DNA from: Phenylobacterium sp. J426
GTDB lineage: Bacteria; Pseudomonadota; Alphaproteobacteria; Caulobacterales; Caulobacteraceae
Reading direction: 5' to 3'
Length of the DNA stretch: 64,000 nt
NCBI RefSeq assembly: GCF_024699945.1
Contig: NZ_JAJOMY010000001.1
Span: 2,480,001-2,544,000 of the forward strand
Shown: one piece after another, positions 1-12,049 of the stretch
Position numbering within the stretch: position 1 is the first letter of the stretch
Layout of the letters: every line of letters begins with the position of its first letter
The notes under the pieces: model-generated
What the model saw: only the letters and a program-made list of their open reading frames with translations
What the model was told of the DNA's origin: nothing
The model's database searches: none
Program-made: the position numbers and the translations under genes

Positions 1-424
1 AGTTCGGCAGCGCGTAGCCGATGAGGAAGTTCTCGGCGGTGAAGTCGCGCTTCATGCCCTTGAACTCGAAGCGCACGGGCTTGCCGACGAAGCTGTCGAT
101 CTCGGCAGGCTCGAGCGCCGCCAGGTCTGTGCGGGCGGCGGCGACCTTGTCGCGAAGTTCGGCGAACGTCGCCGGCGGCATCGCCAGGCTCGGCGTCGCG
201 AACCCTTCACGGACGCTCTGGACGGCGCCGATGGAATGCTCGGCGGTGGATTTCACCTGATAGGTGAAGGGCAGCATGTCGGCGATCAGGCGCGCGTTGA
301 TGATCTCTTCGGCCGGCGTATTGGTCTCCGCGCACCACGCCTCGGCGCGGTCCACGAGGCGAGCGACCGAGCCGAGGATCTGCAGGTAGGGCGGGATGGT
401 CGCCGCATGCAACGAGAAGCTCAT
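1..424 (-). CDS. DUF1993 family protein (3' part outside window)
   Basis: Reading the minus strand from an ATG at 424 gives an open frame of 141 codons that leaves the window without a stop. It begins MSFSLHAATIPPYLQ and continues with an alpha-helical pattern. The motif INARLIADMLPF near residues 47-58 and the segment VRFEFKGMKRDF near residue 120 match the DUF1993 family, which adopts a DinB-like four-helix fold. No function is established for the family. The start is supported by a family-typical N-terminus. Only the last few tens of residues should be missing. Confidence 0.8.
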   Translation of the reverse strand, partial: MSFSLHAATIPPYLQILGSVARLVDRAEAWCAETNTPAEEIINARLIADMLPFTYQVKSTAEHSIGAVQSVREGFATPSLAMPPATFAELRDKVAAARTDLAALEPAEIDSFVGKPVRFEFKGMKRDFTAENFLIGYALPN

Positions 425-653
425 CTGGTTTCCTGTTCTCTGGCGCGCGGCGAGCCCGAGCGCGCTGACGCCGGGGCCAACGGCCGGGACTGCGCCGAGC
501 CTTACCAAATCGGTCCGCGAGACGACACCCAGCTCTCGGGTTCCGCCAGGACCGGCCGGCGCCTCTTGATCGTGCGGGCCGCAGCCTGGAGGGATCGCGC
601 GCCTAGCGCTTCGAGTGGCTTTGCGGCAGATAGCCGAACTTCTGCGCTGACCT

Positions 654-1516
654 ATGTGGAGCCCCTCGTTGGAACGCCTCAAGGCGGTGGTTAAGTCGCC
701 CAGGACGGAGTGGGCCATAACCATCCTGATCATCGTCAATGCAGTGACGCTGGGGCTGGAGACCAGCCCCTGGGCCATGGCCAATTTCGGCCCGGCTCTG
801 CTGGTGATCGATCAGGCCATCCTCGCCGTCTTCGTGCTCGAGATCGCGGCTCGGATCGCCGTGCATCGCTCGGCCTTCTTCAGGGACCCGTGGAGCCTGT
901 TCGATCTCGTCATCGTCGGGATCGCCCTCGTTCCCGCCGCGGGGCCTTCGCGGTGCTGCGCGCCCTGCGGGTGCTTCGCGTTCTGCGGATGATCACCGTG
1001 GTGCCGTCGTTGCGCCGCGTCGTTGGGGCGCTCATCAGCGCCCTTCCGGGGATGGGGTCGATCGTCCTGCTGCTGGGCCTGATCTTCTATGTGGCCTCGG
1101 TGATGGCCACGAAGCTGTTCGGCGCAAGCTTCCCCCAGTGGTTCGGCTCGATCCCGCTATCCGCCTACTCGCTGTTCCAGATCATGACCCTGGAAAGCTG
1201 GTCGATGGGCATCGTGCGCCCTGTGATGGAGGTCTATCCCTACGCCTGGGTCTTCTTCGTGCCCTTCATCCTTTGCACGACGTTCACCATGCTGAACCTC
1301 TTCATCGGCATCGTCGTCAACGCCATGCAGAGCGAGCATGAGGAAGCGGCCAAGGGGGAGCGCCACCACATCGAGGTCGAACTCCTCCGCGCGAGCGAGG
1401 AGCGCAGGCGCGTCCATGAGCTGGAGGCCGCCGATATGGCCGCCTTGAGCGCAGACGTGTCCTCGCTGCGTCAGGAGATCGCCCAGCTCCGCGCCGCCCT
1501 TGCGGGACGAGGTTGA
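654..1516 (+). CDS. Bacterial voltage-gated sodium channel (NaChBac/NavAb type), frame broken
   Basis: One six-helix ion-transport subunit of about 287 residues once the frame is repaired. Helices S1-S3 lie in the first frame (654 to about 940). The S4 voltage sensor has arginines every third residue ([12 protein letters not shown]), and the S5-pore-S6 part follows in the next frame. The pore has the selectivity-filter motif TLESWSM near residue 179, identical to that of NavAb. The C-terminus is a charged coiled coil, as in the tetramerisation domain of bacterial Nav channels. The break is at the G run 941-944; one extra G restores VPAAGAFAVLR. Both flanks are well conserved, so the shift is probably a consensus error. 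The ribosome site before ATG 654 is weak. Confidence 0.85.
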
Positions 1517-1677
1517 GCTCCGTCGGACTTCGCCCAGCATGGCGGCTTCCAGCCGCGCCGGCCTTGCCGGTCCCGAGGCCGTGACGCCGCAGGGCGGCGA
1601 GCTCGCGTCGGACAGATACCAGGCGACCCGAAGTGATAAGTCCGTCCGCGCGCCGGGGCGTCGCGCGCGGCTGCCGC

Positions 1678-2667
1678 CTAGAGGGCGGTCGTTGGGACGA
1701 GAGCGCTGACCTGGCGCTGGAAGGCGTCCTGTTCGCCGCGGATCATCGCCCGGAAGTCCTCCTGCTGCATCCACGCGAGCGTCGGCTCGGCCAGCACGGC
1801 CTCCACCCGACGTGCAAGCTCGCCGGATTGCAGGTCCTCCTCTGAAAACTTGAAGGCGTCGGGGAGGGGGAAGTCCTCCTGCACGGCGGCCGCGCCCTTC
1901 CGGTGCAGGAAGACAACCGCGCCGCAGATCGCGGCCTCTCGCGGCATGCGGTCCTGACCGGGGAAGTGACCGAAGTCGATGTAGACCCGGGTCTGGGAGA
2001 AAACCTCCTGCAGTTGCGCCTTGCTGAAGCCCTGCAGGCGCAGGCCGCTAAGCTGCGGGTGTTGGCTGAAGAAGCGGTCGCCAGCGTCGCCGCCCTTGGC
2101 GACATTGTAGGCGCAGATGCGCTTCGCCGACGGTGCGGCGGCCGGGCTGCGGGTGAAGATCGGAGAGGTGTAGTCCCTCAGCTCCCGCACGTCCGCGGCG
2201 CCCATCCGCTTCAGGAAATCCCGCGCGTAGGCGCTCTGGTGCAGATGGATCAGGTCGACACGACCGAATAGCTCCCGCTCGAACGCCCTGTCGCGGAGCT
2301 CCGGGATGATCGCGTAAGCATTGTCCACGGAAAGCCACCAGATCGCGACCTTCCCCACCCCGAACAGCCGATGCAGATGCGCCATGCCCTCGGGAAGGAT
2401 GACGAGGCTCCGGGCATCCCAGGGCAGCCGAGCCGCATGCGTCGGCGCATACTGGGCGTAGAACTGCAGCATCTCGGGAGCTCGAGGCGCGTCGTTCTCG
2501 ATGTGCTCGGAAGCCACGTGAGTGTGGTGGCGGGCGTCGGTGTAGATCATGGAGCAGTCCACGCCGCCGCGGCGCAAGGCGTGGGACAGCTGGTGCAGCG
2601 CTTCCGGTCCGCCGCTCGCCGAAACCGGACAGAAGACGGCCACTCGTTCGATATCGGCGAGGTCCAT
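1678..2667 (-). CDS. Glycosyltransferase-like protein (GT-B type)
   Basis: 329 residues. The N-terminus (VAVFCPVSASGGPEALHQL) looks like the first Rossmann strand and glycine loop of GT-B transferases. A C-terminal segment (VYIDFGHFPGQDRMPREAA, then GAVVFLHRKGAA) matches the nucleotide-sugar-binding half, where a conserved acidic residue contacts the donor. I chose ATG 2667 because it follows GGAAGGA at good spacing; an in-frame ATG at 2721 would add a poor N-terminus. No signal peptide or membrane helix, so it is probably cytoplasmic. The acceptor is unknown, and no other polysaccharide genes are adjacent. Confidence 0.65.
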   Translation of the reverse strand: MDLADIERVAVFCPVSASGGPEALHQLSHALRRGGVDCSMIYTDARHHTHVASEHIENDAPRAPEMLQFYAQYAPTHAARLPWDARSLVILPEGMAHLHRLFGVGKVAIWWLSVDNAYAIIPELRDRAFERELFGRVDLIHLHQSAYARDFLKRMGAADVRELRDYTSPIFTRSPAAAPSAKRICAYNVAKGGDAGDRFFSQHPQLSGLRLQGFSKAQLQEVFSQTRVYIDFGHFPGQDRMPREAAICGAVVFLHRKGAAAVQEDFPLPDAFKFSEEDLQSGELARRVEAVLAEPTLAWMQQEDFRAMIRGEQDAFQRQVSALVPTTAL

Positions 2668-2799
2668 CGGGTCCTTCCGGCAGAGACGCGCCCCTGTTAG
2701 CCCGCCGCCAAACGCCGTCAAGTTGCTCCAGCCGAGGCGCCGCCGGGGGGCGCGCGTTCAGGCTGCAACCCACTCAGCGCCCTCGCGGCACAGGCGCCC

Positions 2800-4098
2800 T
2801 TACGCCCGCACCGCCGCCGTCAACCGCACCACCAGCCCCTCCGGCTCATACGCGGGCTCGGCGCTGCCCCGCAGATCCCCGGCCGCGAGCTTCGCGATCA
2901 GCCGGCTCCCGAAGCCCAGCGCCGCGGGCGGCGTCACCGGCGGTCCGCCGCGCTCGGTCCACGTGAGCGCCAGCCGCGGGCCCTCGCGCGTCCACACGAC
3001 CTCCACCACGCCGTCCTGCGACGACAGCGCCCCGTACTTCGCCGCATTGGTCGCCAGCTCGTGCGCCACCATCGCCATCGCCACCGAGCCGGCGGCGTCG
3101 AGCTGCACCTTCGGCCCGCGCAGCCGCACGCGGTCGCTGTAGGCGGCGAGCTCGCGTTCCAGCACCGTCGACAACTCGGCGCCCGCCCAACTGTTGAGGG
3201 TCAGCACGTCGTGCGACCGGGCTAGGGCCAGGAGCCGCCCTTCGAAGTCCGCGAAGAACTGCGGCACGCTCTCGGCGCGCCGCGCGGTCTGGGCCGCCAT
3301 CGACTGCACCGTCGCCAGGTTGTTCTTCACCCGGTGGTTCAGCTCGGCCAGCATCAGCGCCTGGTTCTCCCGATGCTGCACCTCCTCCGTCACGTCCTGC
3401 AGCGTCCCCAGCACGTGGGTGGGCGCGCCCGTCGGGTCGAACAGCACCTGCCCGTGGCCGCGCACCCAGCGGGTCAGCCCGTCGCGCCCCTCGACGCGGT
3501 GCACGACGCTGTAGCGGCCGCCGCCTTCCCCTTTGAGCGCCGCCTCGAACCGGGCGCGGATCTCCGGCGCCTCCTCCGGCCGCAGGCGGGCGGCGTAGGT
3601 TGCGTAATCCATCGGCGCGTCGGGGGCGACGCCGAACAGCTCACGGGTGCGGTCGTCCCAGGTGACGACGTCGCGCGCCAGGTCGAACTCCCAGAACCCG
3701 AGCCCGCCGGCGCTCAGGGCCAGCTCCAGGCGCGCCTGCTGCCGCTGCGCCTCCAGCTGGGCGAGCTTGCGCTCGGTGACGTCCACCAGCACGAACGAAA
3801 TCCGCGGGACCTCGCCCGGGATCGGCGAGAAGGTGCCTAGGAACCAGCCGCTGCGGCCGGCGTGGTCGAAGGCATATTCGCGGCTGAGGGTCTCGCCACT
3901 TCGCCAGCAGTGGCGGAGCGTCTTCATGCGCGTCGTGAAATGCGGCTCGCCGACCCCCAGCTCGCGACCGGTCCGGCCGATCAGGTCCTCCGGCGCGAGA
4001 CCGTAGAACGCGGCGGTCTTCGGGTTGGCCAGGAGGTAGCGGTAGTCGTCTTCCAGCAGCTCGAACGCGCCGGCCATCAGGCCCGAGCTTTCGAACAT
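2800..4098 (-). CDS. PAS-PAS HWE-family sensor histidine kinase
   Basis: 432 residues. Two PAS domains (about 1-115 and 120-245; the second ends with a PAC-like VLGTLQDVTEE) are followed by an HWE kinase core. That core has the phospho-accepting box LNHRVKNN near residue 275, the N box HELATNAAKYGALS near 365, and the defining W-x-E in LTWTERGG. No membrane helix, so it is a soluble sensor. The first PAS lacks its leading helix. Another frame from ATG 4183 supplies MTATPSDDDDGRPHA, and an upstream stretch in this frame (RAATLAAEAALWRA) looks like the missing helix, so a +1 indel near 4130-4170 is possible. No response regulator is adjacent. Confidence 0.85.
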   Translation of the reverse strand: MFESSGLMAGAFELLEDDYRYLLANPKTAAFYGLAPEDLIGRTGRELGVGEPHFTTRMKTLRHCWRSGETLSREYAFDHAGRSGWFLGTFSPIPGEVPRISFVLVDVTERKLAQLEAQRQQARLELALSAGGLGFWEFDLARDVVTWDDRTRELFGVAPDAPMDYATYAARLRPEEAPEIRARFEAALKGEGGGRYSVVHRVEGRDGLTRWVRGHGQVLFDPTGAPTHVLGTLQDVTEEVQHRENQALMLAELNHRVKNNLATVQSMAAQTARRAESVPQFFADFEGRLLALARSHDVLTLNSWAGAELSTVLERELAAYSDRVRLRGPKVQLDAAGSVAMAMVAHELATNAAKYGALSSQDGVVEVVWTREGPRLALTWTERGGPPVTPPAALGFGSRLIAKLAAGDLRGSAEPAYEPEGLVVRLTAAVRA

Positions 4099-4355
4099 CG
4101 CCCGCCAGAGCGCCGCTTCGGCCGCCAGAGTCGCCGCGCGCGTGCGGGCGCCCGTCGTCGTCGTCCGAGGGGGTGGCGGTCATGCGCCCGTACCAGGCTC
4201 GCGCCCGGTCCGGCCGGCGGAGGAGGCGTCCGGCCCCGGCGTCAGAGACGAATTGCGCGCAAGCTGCACCGCCACGCCGCTTCCCCCCATGCTGCAGCTT
4301 GATGTCAACGTGCGCGACGGCGCTGCAGTTCCGGCCGGCTCGGGAAGGGGGGCGG

Positions 4356-6557
<2,202 letters not shown>

Positions 6558-6623
6558 GCCGCGCCTAATAGCGGGACTCTCCCGCAAGGGCGATAGCCCC
6601 AGGCCCTCGCCCGCGCTGCAGGC

Positions 6624-6660
6624 AAAGAAAAAGGGCGCTGCCAGGAACACAGCGCCCTTT
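6624..6660 (-). terminator. Rho-independent terminator of the TonB receptor gene
   Basis: Downstream of the receptor stop at 6711 the minus strand forms an 8-bp GGGCGCTG/CAGCGCCC stem (6650-6657 with 6633-6640). It is followed at once by TTTTTCTTT (6632-6624), a canonical intrinsic terminator. A second GC-rich hairpin lies just before it (about 6672-6702). The pair sits between the receptor and purL, insulating purL from receptor transcription. Confidence 0.85.
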
Positions 6661-6710
6661 CCCCCAAAGACGGCCGGCGGTTGTGGGCCCGCCGGCCGGC
6701 TCTCCCAGCT

Positions 6711-9627
6711 TTAGTACCGCAGGGTGAAGTTCGCGAAGAACACGCGGCCCAGAACGTCGTAGGTGTTCGGGTAGCCGCTGTTCGGCGGCGAGGCGTTGCC
6801 GCCCAAGACCGGGTAGGACTCCTGGGTCAGGTTGCGCACGCCGGCGGTGAACGCCACGTTCTCGGTCGCTTCCCAGTCCACGGACAGGTTGATGTAGTTC
6901 TTGGCCCCGATCTTCTCGACGGTGAAGTTGGAGGCCGGGTTGTCGTCGATCACGTCGTCCAGGTGGTTCCAGATGACGTTGACGCCGTAGTTCTTGTACG
7001 CCCAGCGAACCGAGGTGTTCACCTTGTGCCGCGGCGTGATGCCGGTGCCGCCGCCGTTGCAGTTCGGGCCGAACTTGTCGGCGCACTTCAGCGGAGCCGA
7101 AATCTCGTCCGGCGTGAAGGTGAGGTCCCACGTGTTGGTGTACAGCGTGCGGATCGCGAGCGAACCCCAGTCGGGCAGGCCAACGTCGACCAGGTCGAAC
7201 TGATAGGAGACCTGGATGTCCACGCCTTCGGTCGTCTGCTTCGCGACGTTCTGCAGTTGCAGCGAGACGAAGTCGATCGAGCCGTTGGAGAGGCGGTTCA
7301 CCGCACGGCAATACGGCGACGTCGGGTTCCCGTTCACCTGGGCGTTGCGGTAGCAGACGCTCAGAACGTTGGCCGTGCTGCCGCCGAACGAGGCGATGTA
7401 GTCGTCGATCTTGATGTTGAAGTAGTCGACGGTCACCGAAAGGCCCGGGACGAACGAGGGCGTCCACACAACGCCCGCCGTGTAGGTGTCGGCCACTTCC
7501 GGCTCGAGGTTCGGGTTACCGCCCGTCAGGGTCTGGGTCTGCTGGTTGGCTTGGATCACGCCGACCAGATTGGCCGCGACGCCCGAGTTGATACAGGCTT
7601 GGCGGACAGCCGCGGTCGGGTTGCCCTGAGCCGAGCAGGGGTCGGTGGCGGTCGGGAAGCCGTTGCTGATGGGGGGCGAAGAGTTCACCCACCGACGGAG
7701 CGCGGACGGCTCGGTTGTACGACGCCCGCAGCCGCAGGTCGTCGTTCACGGCCCAGTCGCCGGCGACCTTGTAGGTCTTGGTCAGCTTGTCTTGCGACGA
7801 GTAGTCAGACAGACGGCCAGCCAGTTCCAGCGACAGGTCCTTGACGAACGGGAGGTCCTTCAGAAGCGGGACCCGCGTTTCGCCGTAGAGCTCATAAACA
7901 TCAATGTAGCCCGACACCGGCGGCGAGGCGTTGAAACCGGTCAGGTTACCGACCGCCAGGTCCTGGCTGGGCCGGAAGGCGAACTCGTCCGAGCGGTACT
8001 CGGCGCCGACGGCGAAGCCGATCGGGCCAGCCGGCAGGCTGAAGAAGTTTTCGGTGTCGCCGCTCAGGAAGGCCTGGGCGATGATCTCTTCGAAGTCTTG
8101 GGTCGAGTTGATGCGGGTCGAGATGAACCGCGCCGCTTCAGGGCTGATCCGGCCGAGGCCGAAGAAGTTCAGCGGGACGCAGCCGCCCGACGGATCCAAG
8201 CAACCGGTGCCGGAGGCATTCAGAAGCAGAGCCTGCTGGATGCGAGCCAGGCTCGTATCGCCGAGCAGCGAGTTCGAACCGTGCGTGTTGCCGTACTGGA
8301 CGCCCAGTTCCCACGCCCCGTTGATCGCGTCGACCTTGCCGTTCAGGCCTCCCTGCATCTGGAAGCCGTAGAAGTTGAAGTTGGAAATACGCGGACCAAC
8401 TTCAGTCAGGCGGCGGTTGAACACGCCCGTGACGGTCTCGAAGATCCCGTCGCCATCCGTGTCCACGTCGGTGAATGTGCCCGCGGTCCAGGACGAGGAG
8501 GCCGGGATCGTATACGGCGTCGTCGAACCCAGCGTATTCAGCGCCTGCTTGGCGGCGGCAGATAGGAATGGGTTGTTGTCCAGCGTGAAACGGAACGTCC
8601 GGCTGCCGATGGGCGTCGGGGCGAGCTGGGTCGTGATCCGGCTGTTGACGAAGTTGCCTTTCAGGGTCGCTTCGATCGTGTCGGTAAGGTCGTAGCGGCC
8701 GATCGCCGTGACGGAGTAGCGTTCCTGCGGGGTCTGCGTGTAGTTGACCGGAGCGAAGTTGTAGGTGTCCGGAGCGCCACGGTAGAGACGCACGTCGCCG
8801 TTCTGCAGGAAGAGCGCCGAATTGGCCGCCAGGTTCGGCTGGCCCGGGAGCGTGACGAACCGGCCGGCGACGAACGGGTTGACGCGACCGTTTTCCTCGG
8901 AGCCGGAGCCCGAGAAGATCAGCGTACCGGCAGCTGAAGCCGGCGGCTCACCGAGCGACAGGTGCAGCTTGTCGGAGGGGTGGTCACCCTGGAAGAAGGG
9001 CTCGCGCTTGTTGTAGCCGAGGCTGACCATGACGTTACCGCGATCGAAGCTGACGCCGGTCGTGGCGGAAGCGTCGTAGATCTTGGCGTCGCCTTCGTCA
9101 GTCGCCGAGAAGCCTCCGCGGAACTCGAAGCCCTCGAAGTTGCGCTTCAGGATGAAGTTCACAACGCCCGAGATCGCATCCGAGCCGTAGACCGCCGAGG
9201 CGCCGCCGGTCATCACTTCGATCCGGTCGATCATCGCCGGCGGGATCAGGTTGATGTCGACGGTGCCGGTCGAAGTCGTCGGAATTTGGCGCTTACCGTC
9301 AACCAGGACGAGCGTACGGATCGCGCCCAGGCCGCGGAGGTTGACCGTGGACACGCCGCCGTTGCCATTGTTCACGGTGCCGGTCACGCCCGGCGCGGCC
9401 TGCGGCAGGGTGGCCAGCAAGTTCTCGGTGTTGACGACACCTTGAGCTTTCATCTCGGCCTCGCCAACGGTCGCGACCGGGCTGACCGAGGTCAGGTCTT
9501 GGCGCGCGATGCGCGAGCCCGTGACGACCAGTTCTTCGACTTCCTGCGCCAAGGCCGGGGAGGCCACCAGCACAGCGCCGAAGACCGTCGACGCCATAAG
9601 GCGCGCACGGTTGGACGATCTCATCAT
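6711..9627 (-). CDS. TonB-dependent outer-membrane receptor, frame broken
   Basis: About 971 residues after repair. The protein starts with a signal peptide (MMRSSNRARLMAST...SPALA). A TonB-box-like EELVVTGSRI and a plug domain follow, with the motifs DLTSVSPVATV, NLRGLGAIRTLVLVDGKR and SGVVNFILKR. A long beta-barrel ends in an aromatic residue (ANFTLRY). This is the Caulobacter/Xanthomonas-type large receptor class, often used for oligosaccharides or peptides; the substrate cannot be read. The frame breaks at the G6 run 7671-7676; one base fewer joins GELFAP to ISNGFPTATDPC. It is divergent from the 2OG oxygenase pair. Confidence 0.92.
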
Positions 9628-9793
9628 TCTGGAATGCTCCAAAAGTAGCTCGCAGGGCGGCGCACGCAAAAGCGGCGCCCACCATGCCCCCCTCGCCAAC
9701 CCCTTTGGCGAGCTCTGTTATCCGGGGTGTGGCGAAGCTCGGTCACGGTCAAGGTGCTCTTCGTCGCATGTGACCGTGGAACGGTGATTTTCA

Positions 9794-9816
9794 GTAACAA
9801 CGCGTAGCGGTGTTAC
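9794..9816. promoter_or_regulatory. Inverted repeat GTAACA-N11-TGTTAC, possible operator
   Basis: In the 277-bp gap between the divergent TonB receptor and the first oxygenase, GTAACA (9794-9799) and TGTTAC (9811-9816) form a perfect dyad with an 11-base spacer. Two further GTAACA copies lie at 11897-11902 and 11928-11933, on the far side of the oxygenase pair. The gap is AT-richer than its surroundings. An operator role is inference only. Confidence 0.4.
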
Positions 9817-9904
9817 ATTTTGGTCACTTTATTCGGCGCCAGACGCGATACTGCAGCAGCCCTGCTAAGCTCGCTTGTCAACCTGGGTTCGGAGCGATTC
9901 CACC

Positions 9905-10628
9905 TTGAGCCTGCCGCCTATTCATATCCGCCCCGGACAATCCGCTCGGGCGTTGACCGAGCGGTATCGCGACGTCGGCGTCGTTCAAGCGGCGGACTTC
10001 TTGGACGCACCGGCAGCCGATGCGGTCGGAGACCTGCTTCCCCGGCTACCGTATGTGATCGTGGCACCGGATGAAGGCGGTCAGACCCTGGTGATCAATG
10101 ACGAGGTGATGCGGCGTTTCGGTGAGCAGCAGGTTCGCACCTTCCTCAGCGATACCGTCAAGCGTGCCTCGAGCGGCTTTTCCTTCATCCATCGGAGCTA
10201 CGCGTTGCAGGACGAGTATGCGCGCGGGGCTGACGAGCCGATCGCACGCGTCACTGAGTTCCTGCAGGGCCGTGAGTTCTTGGATTTTGCGGGTGAGATT
10301 GTTGGGGAACACGTCGACGGCGTGCGGGTCCAAGCGAGCCACTACCGGCGCGGCGACTTCCTCACGGTGCATGACGACAGCCACTCGAGGGACGACCGCA
10401 TCGCAGCGTTTACTCTCGGCTTCACCCGGGGTTGGCGGCCGGATTGGGGTGGTCAATTACTCTTCCATGATGCCGAGGGGGGACATCATTCGCGGGTTCG
10501 CGCCGCGGTTTAATGTGTTGACGGTGTTCAGAGTGCCGACCGCGCATTCCGTGGCTCCTGTGGCGGCGTACGCGGAGACTCCGCGTCTCTCGATCACAGG
10601 TTGGTTCATCCGGGAGCCGAAACGATGA
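9905..10628 (+). CDS. 2OG-Fe(II) oxygenase (prolyl-hydroxylase-like), frame broken
   Basis: About 240 residues after repair. The double-stranded beta-helix core shows the iron-binding H-x-D in FLTVHDDS near residue 158. It also has a WGGQLLFHD strand, the distal histidine in TAHSVAPV and the 2OG-binding arginine in RLSITGWF at the C-terminus. This arrangement resembles the Tpa1/Ofd1-type prolyl hydroxylases. The start is uncertain: TTG 9905 follows GGAG at 9891, and TTG 9875 is an alternative. The frame breaks at the G6 run 10477-10482; with five G it reads GDIIRGFAPRFN. The stop overlaps the next start (ATGA), so the two paralogues form an operon. Confidence 0.85.
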
Positions 10629-11368
10629 GCGGCTGGCTGAACCCGACCCTCAACCCACAGGCTTTCCGTGAAGCTTATGAAGGCGATGGCTGGGTGCAGA
10701 TCCCGGACCTGTTGGCGCCGCAGATAGCTGAGGCGCTCGCCGACGCGCTTGAGCGAGCGACCCCTTGGCGCCTCGTCCACTCGGGGCCCGCAGGCGAACC
10801 GATCTATGTGGATGCTGCAGCGCTTGAGCCGCTACATAGGAGCGAACTGCAGGCGAGGCTGCAAGAGACCGGAAGGCGGGCGGCAGCCGGCTTCGCCTAC
10901 CTCTATTACGTTTATCCGATGATCGAGGCCTACCTCGGTGGCCGTGATCCTGGCCACCCCCTGCATCGGGTTACTGAATTCCTGAATGGTCCGGAATTCA
11001 TGGCGTTCGCCCACGAGGTGACGGGCGAACCGGTGGTTAAGGTGGATGCTCAAGCCAGCCACTACCGGCCGGGTCACTACTTGACGCTGCATGACGACCG
11101 TGGGGACGGGGAGCGCCGCGCAGCCTACACGATCGGCCTGACCCGAGAATGGCGCCCCGATTGGGGCGGGCAACTCCTGTTCCACGATGCAATGGGCGAC
11201 GTGACGCGCGGTTTTACGCCCAAGTTCAATGTGCTGACGCTCTTCAAGACGCCGCAGTGGCACTCCGTGGCGCCGGTTGCGCCTTACGCCGCCCGCCCTC
11301 GATTCGCCATCACCGGCTGGCTGCGGGACGATCCGCCCTATGCGGCAAAGCCGCCGCCTGCCCGATGA
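10625..11368 (+). CDS. 2OG-Fe(II) oxygenase (prolyl-hydroxylase-like), paralogue of upstream gene
   Basis: 247 residues, intact. It is clearly a paralogue of the preceding gene: both carry ASHYR, LT-x-HDD, GWRPDWGGQLLFHD or the EWRPDWGGQ variant, and a C-terminal R-x-x-ITGW. The iron ligands are H and D of LTLHDD near residue 158 and H of WHSVAPV near 217; the 2OG-binding arginine is in RPRFAITGW. It is predicted to be cytoplasmic and to hydroxylate a protein or small-molecule substrate that cannot be named from sequence. The start overlaps the upstream stop by four bases. The last 59 bases overlap the 3' end of the convergent gene. Confidence 0.88.
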   Translation: MSGWLNPTLNPQAFREAYEGDGWVQIPDLLAPQIAEALADALERATPWRLVHSGPAGEPIYVDAAALEPLHRSELQARLQETGRRAAAGFAYLYYVYPMIEAYLGGRDPGHPLHRVTEFLNGPEFMAFAHEVTGEPVVKVDAQASHYRPGHYLTLHDDRGDGERRAAYTIGLTREWRPDWGGQLLFHDAMGDVTRGFTPKFNVLTLFKTPQWHSVAPVAPYAARPRFAITGWLRDDPPYAAKPPPAR

Positions 11369-11882
11369 GATCGCGGATCGCCGTCAACTCCGCCCGAGCC
11401 GCAGCGTCACCAGCCTCCGCCAAGCCCATCAGTTTTCGCACTGCAGAGTAGGCCGCGCTGGCCCGCGCCGCGGGCCGGCCGCCCCGCCCGCCGGCAAAAG
11501 CCAGTGCGCGGGCTCTGGTCACCTCGCGCAGATTGACCCGGCGGACAGCCGTTTCAAGCACGCAGAGAAGATCATGGGGCGGCAGGTCTGCCGCTGCTTC
11601 GGGCGGTCGCATTTCGAAAAAGCCGAACTGCAGGATAGCGCGGCCCTCGGACACCACCTTCTTCAGCCCGCCCGGGGTCGGGCCCAGCCTGTCGGCATAG
11701 ACGCGTGCTGCGCAAGACAGAGCTGCCTCCCGGTTCATGGACCGGGTGCTCTGCAGATATAACGTTGCCGCGGCTATTCGCTTGGCGGCCGGGAGGTCTC
11801 CCAGCGCATCCAGCGCGATTGCGGCCGTCGCCTCGTCGACCATCCCTGCCGCTGAGGACCCCATGGGCCCGGATCCGTCCAC
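11310..11882 (-). CDS. Hypothetical protein
   Basis: 190 residues from a GTG at 11882; ATG 11864 or 11843 are alternatives. The product is alanine-rich and helical with no signal peptide, membrane segment or recognised motif. Codon use has typical G/C third positions along the whole frame, which supports translation. The 3' end overlaps the convergent oxygenase gene by 59 bases. Function unknown. Two GTAACA elements stand just upstream of its start. Confidence 0.55.
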   Translation of the reverse strand: MDGSGPMGSSAAGMVDEATAAIALDALGDLPAAKRIAAATLYLQSTRSMNREAALSCAARVYADRLGPTPGGLKKVVSEGRAILQFGFFEMRPPEAAADLPPHDLLCVLETAVRRVNLREVTRARALAFAGGRGGRPAARASAAYSAVRKLMGLAEAGDAAARAELTAIRDLIGQAAALPHRADRPAASR

Positions 11883-11896
11883 TTACACCCCCCGAT

Positions 11897-11933
11897 GTAA
11901 CAGCTCAGTTGCACGCCTATGAGGCAAGTAACA
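11897..11933. repeat. Direct GTAACA repeat in divergent promoter region
   Basis: GTAACA occurs at 11897-11902 and 11928-11933, 31 bp apart (about three helical turns). It lies between the hypothetical gene starting at 11882 and the periplasmic protein gene starting at 12050. The same hexamer forms the dyad at 9794-9816. It could be a shared regulator site or chance; the region is AT-richer than average. Confidence 0.3.
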
Positions 11934-12049
11934 TTGATACGCGTTCAGTTGGAAGTGGCTCGCTCGAGCTGCGCCTTAACGCCGCGCTCGACGGAGGGGC
12001 TCACCGTCGGATAGTCCGAGTGGCGCGAAACGGCCCGGAGGAAGCGACC

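Noticed and set aside
6558..6650. Upstream extension of PurL to 6650
   Set aside because: The extension runs over the T-run and stem of the receptor terminator and has no family match.
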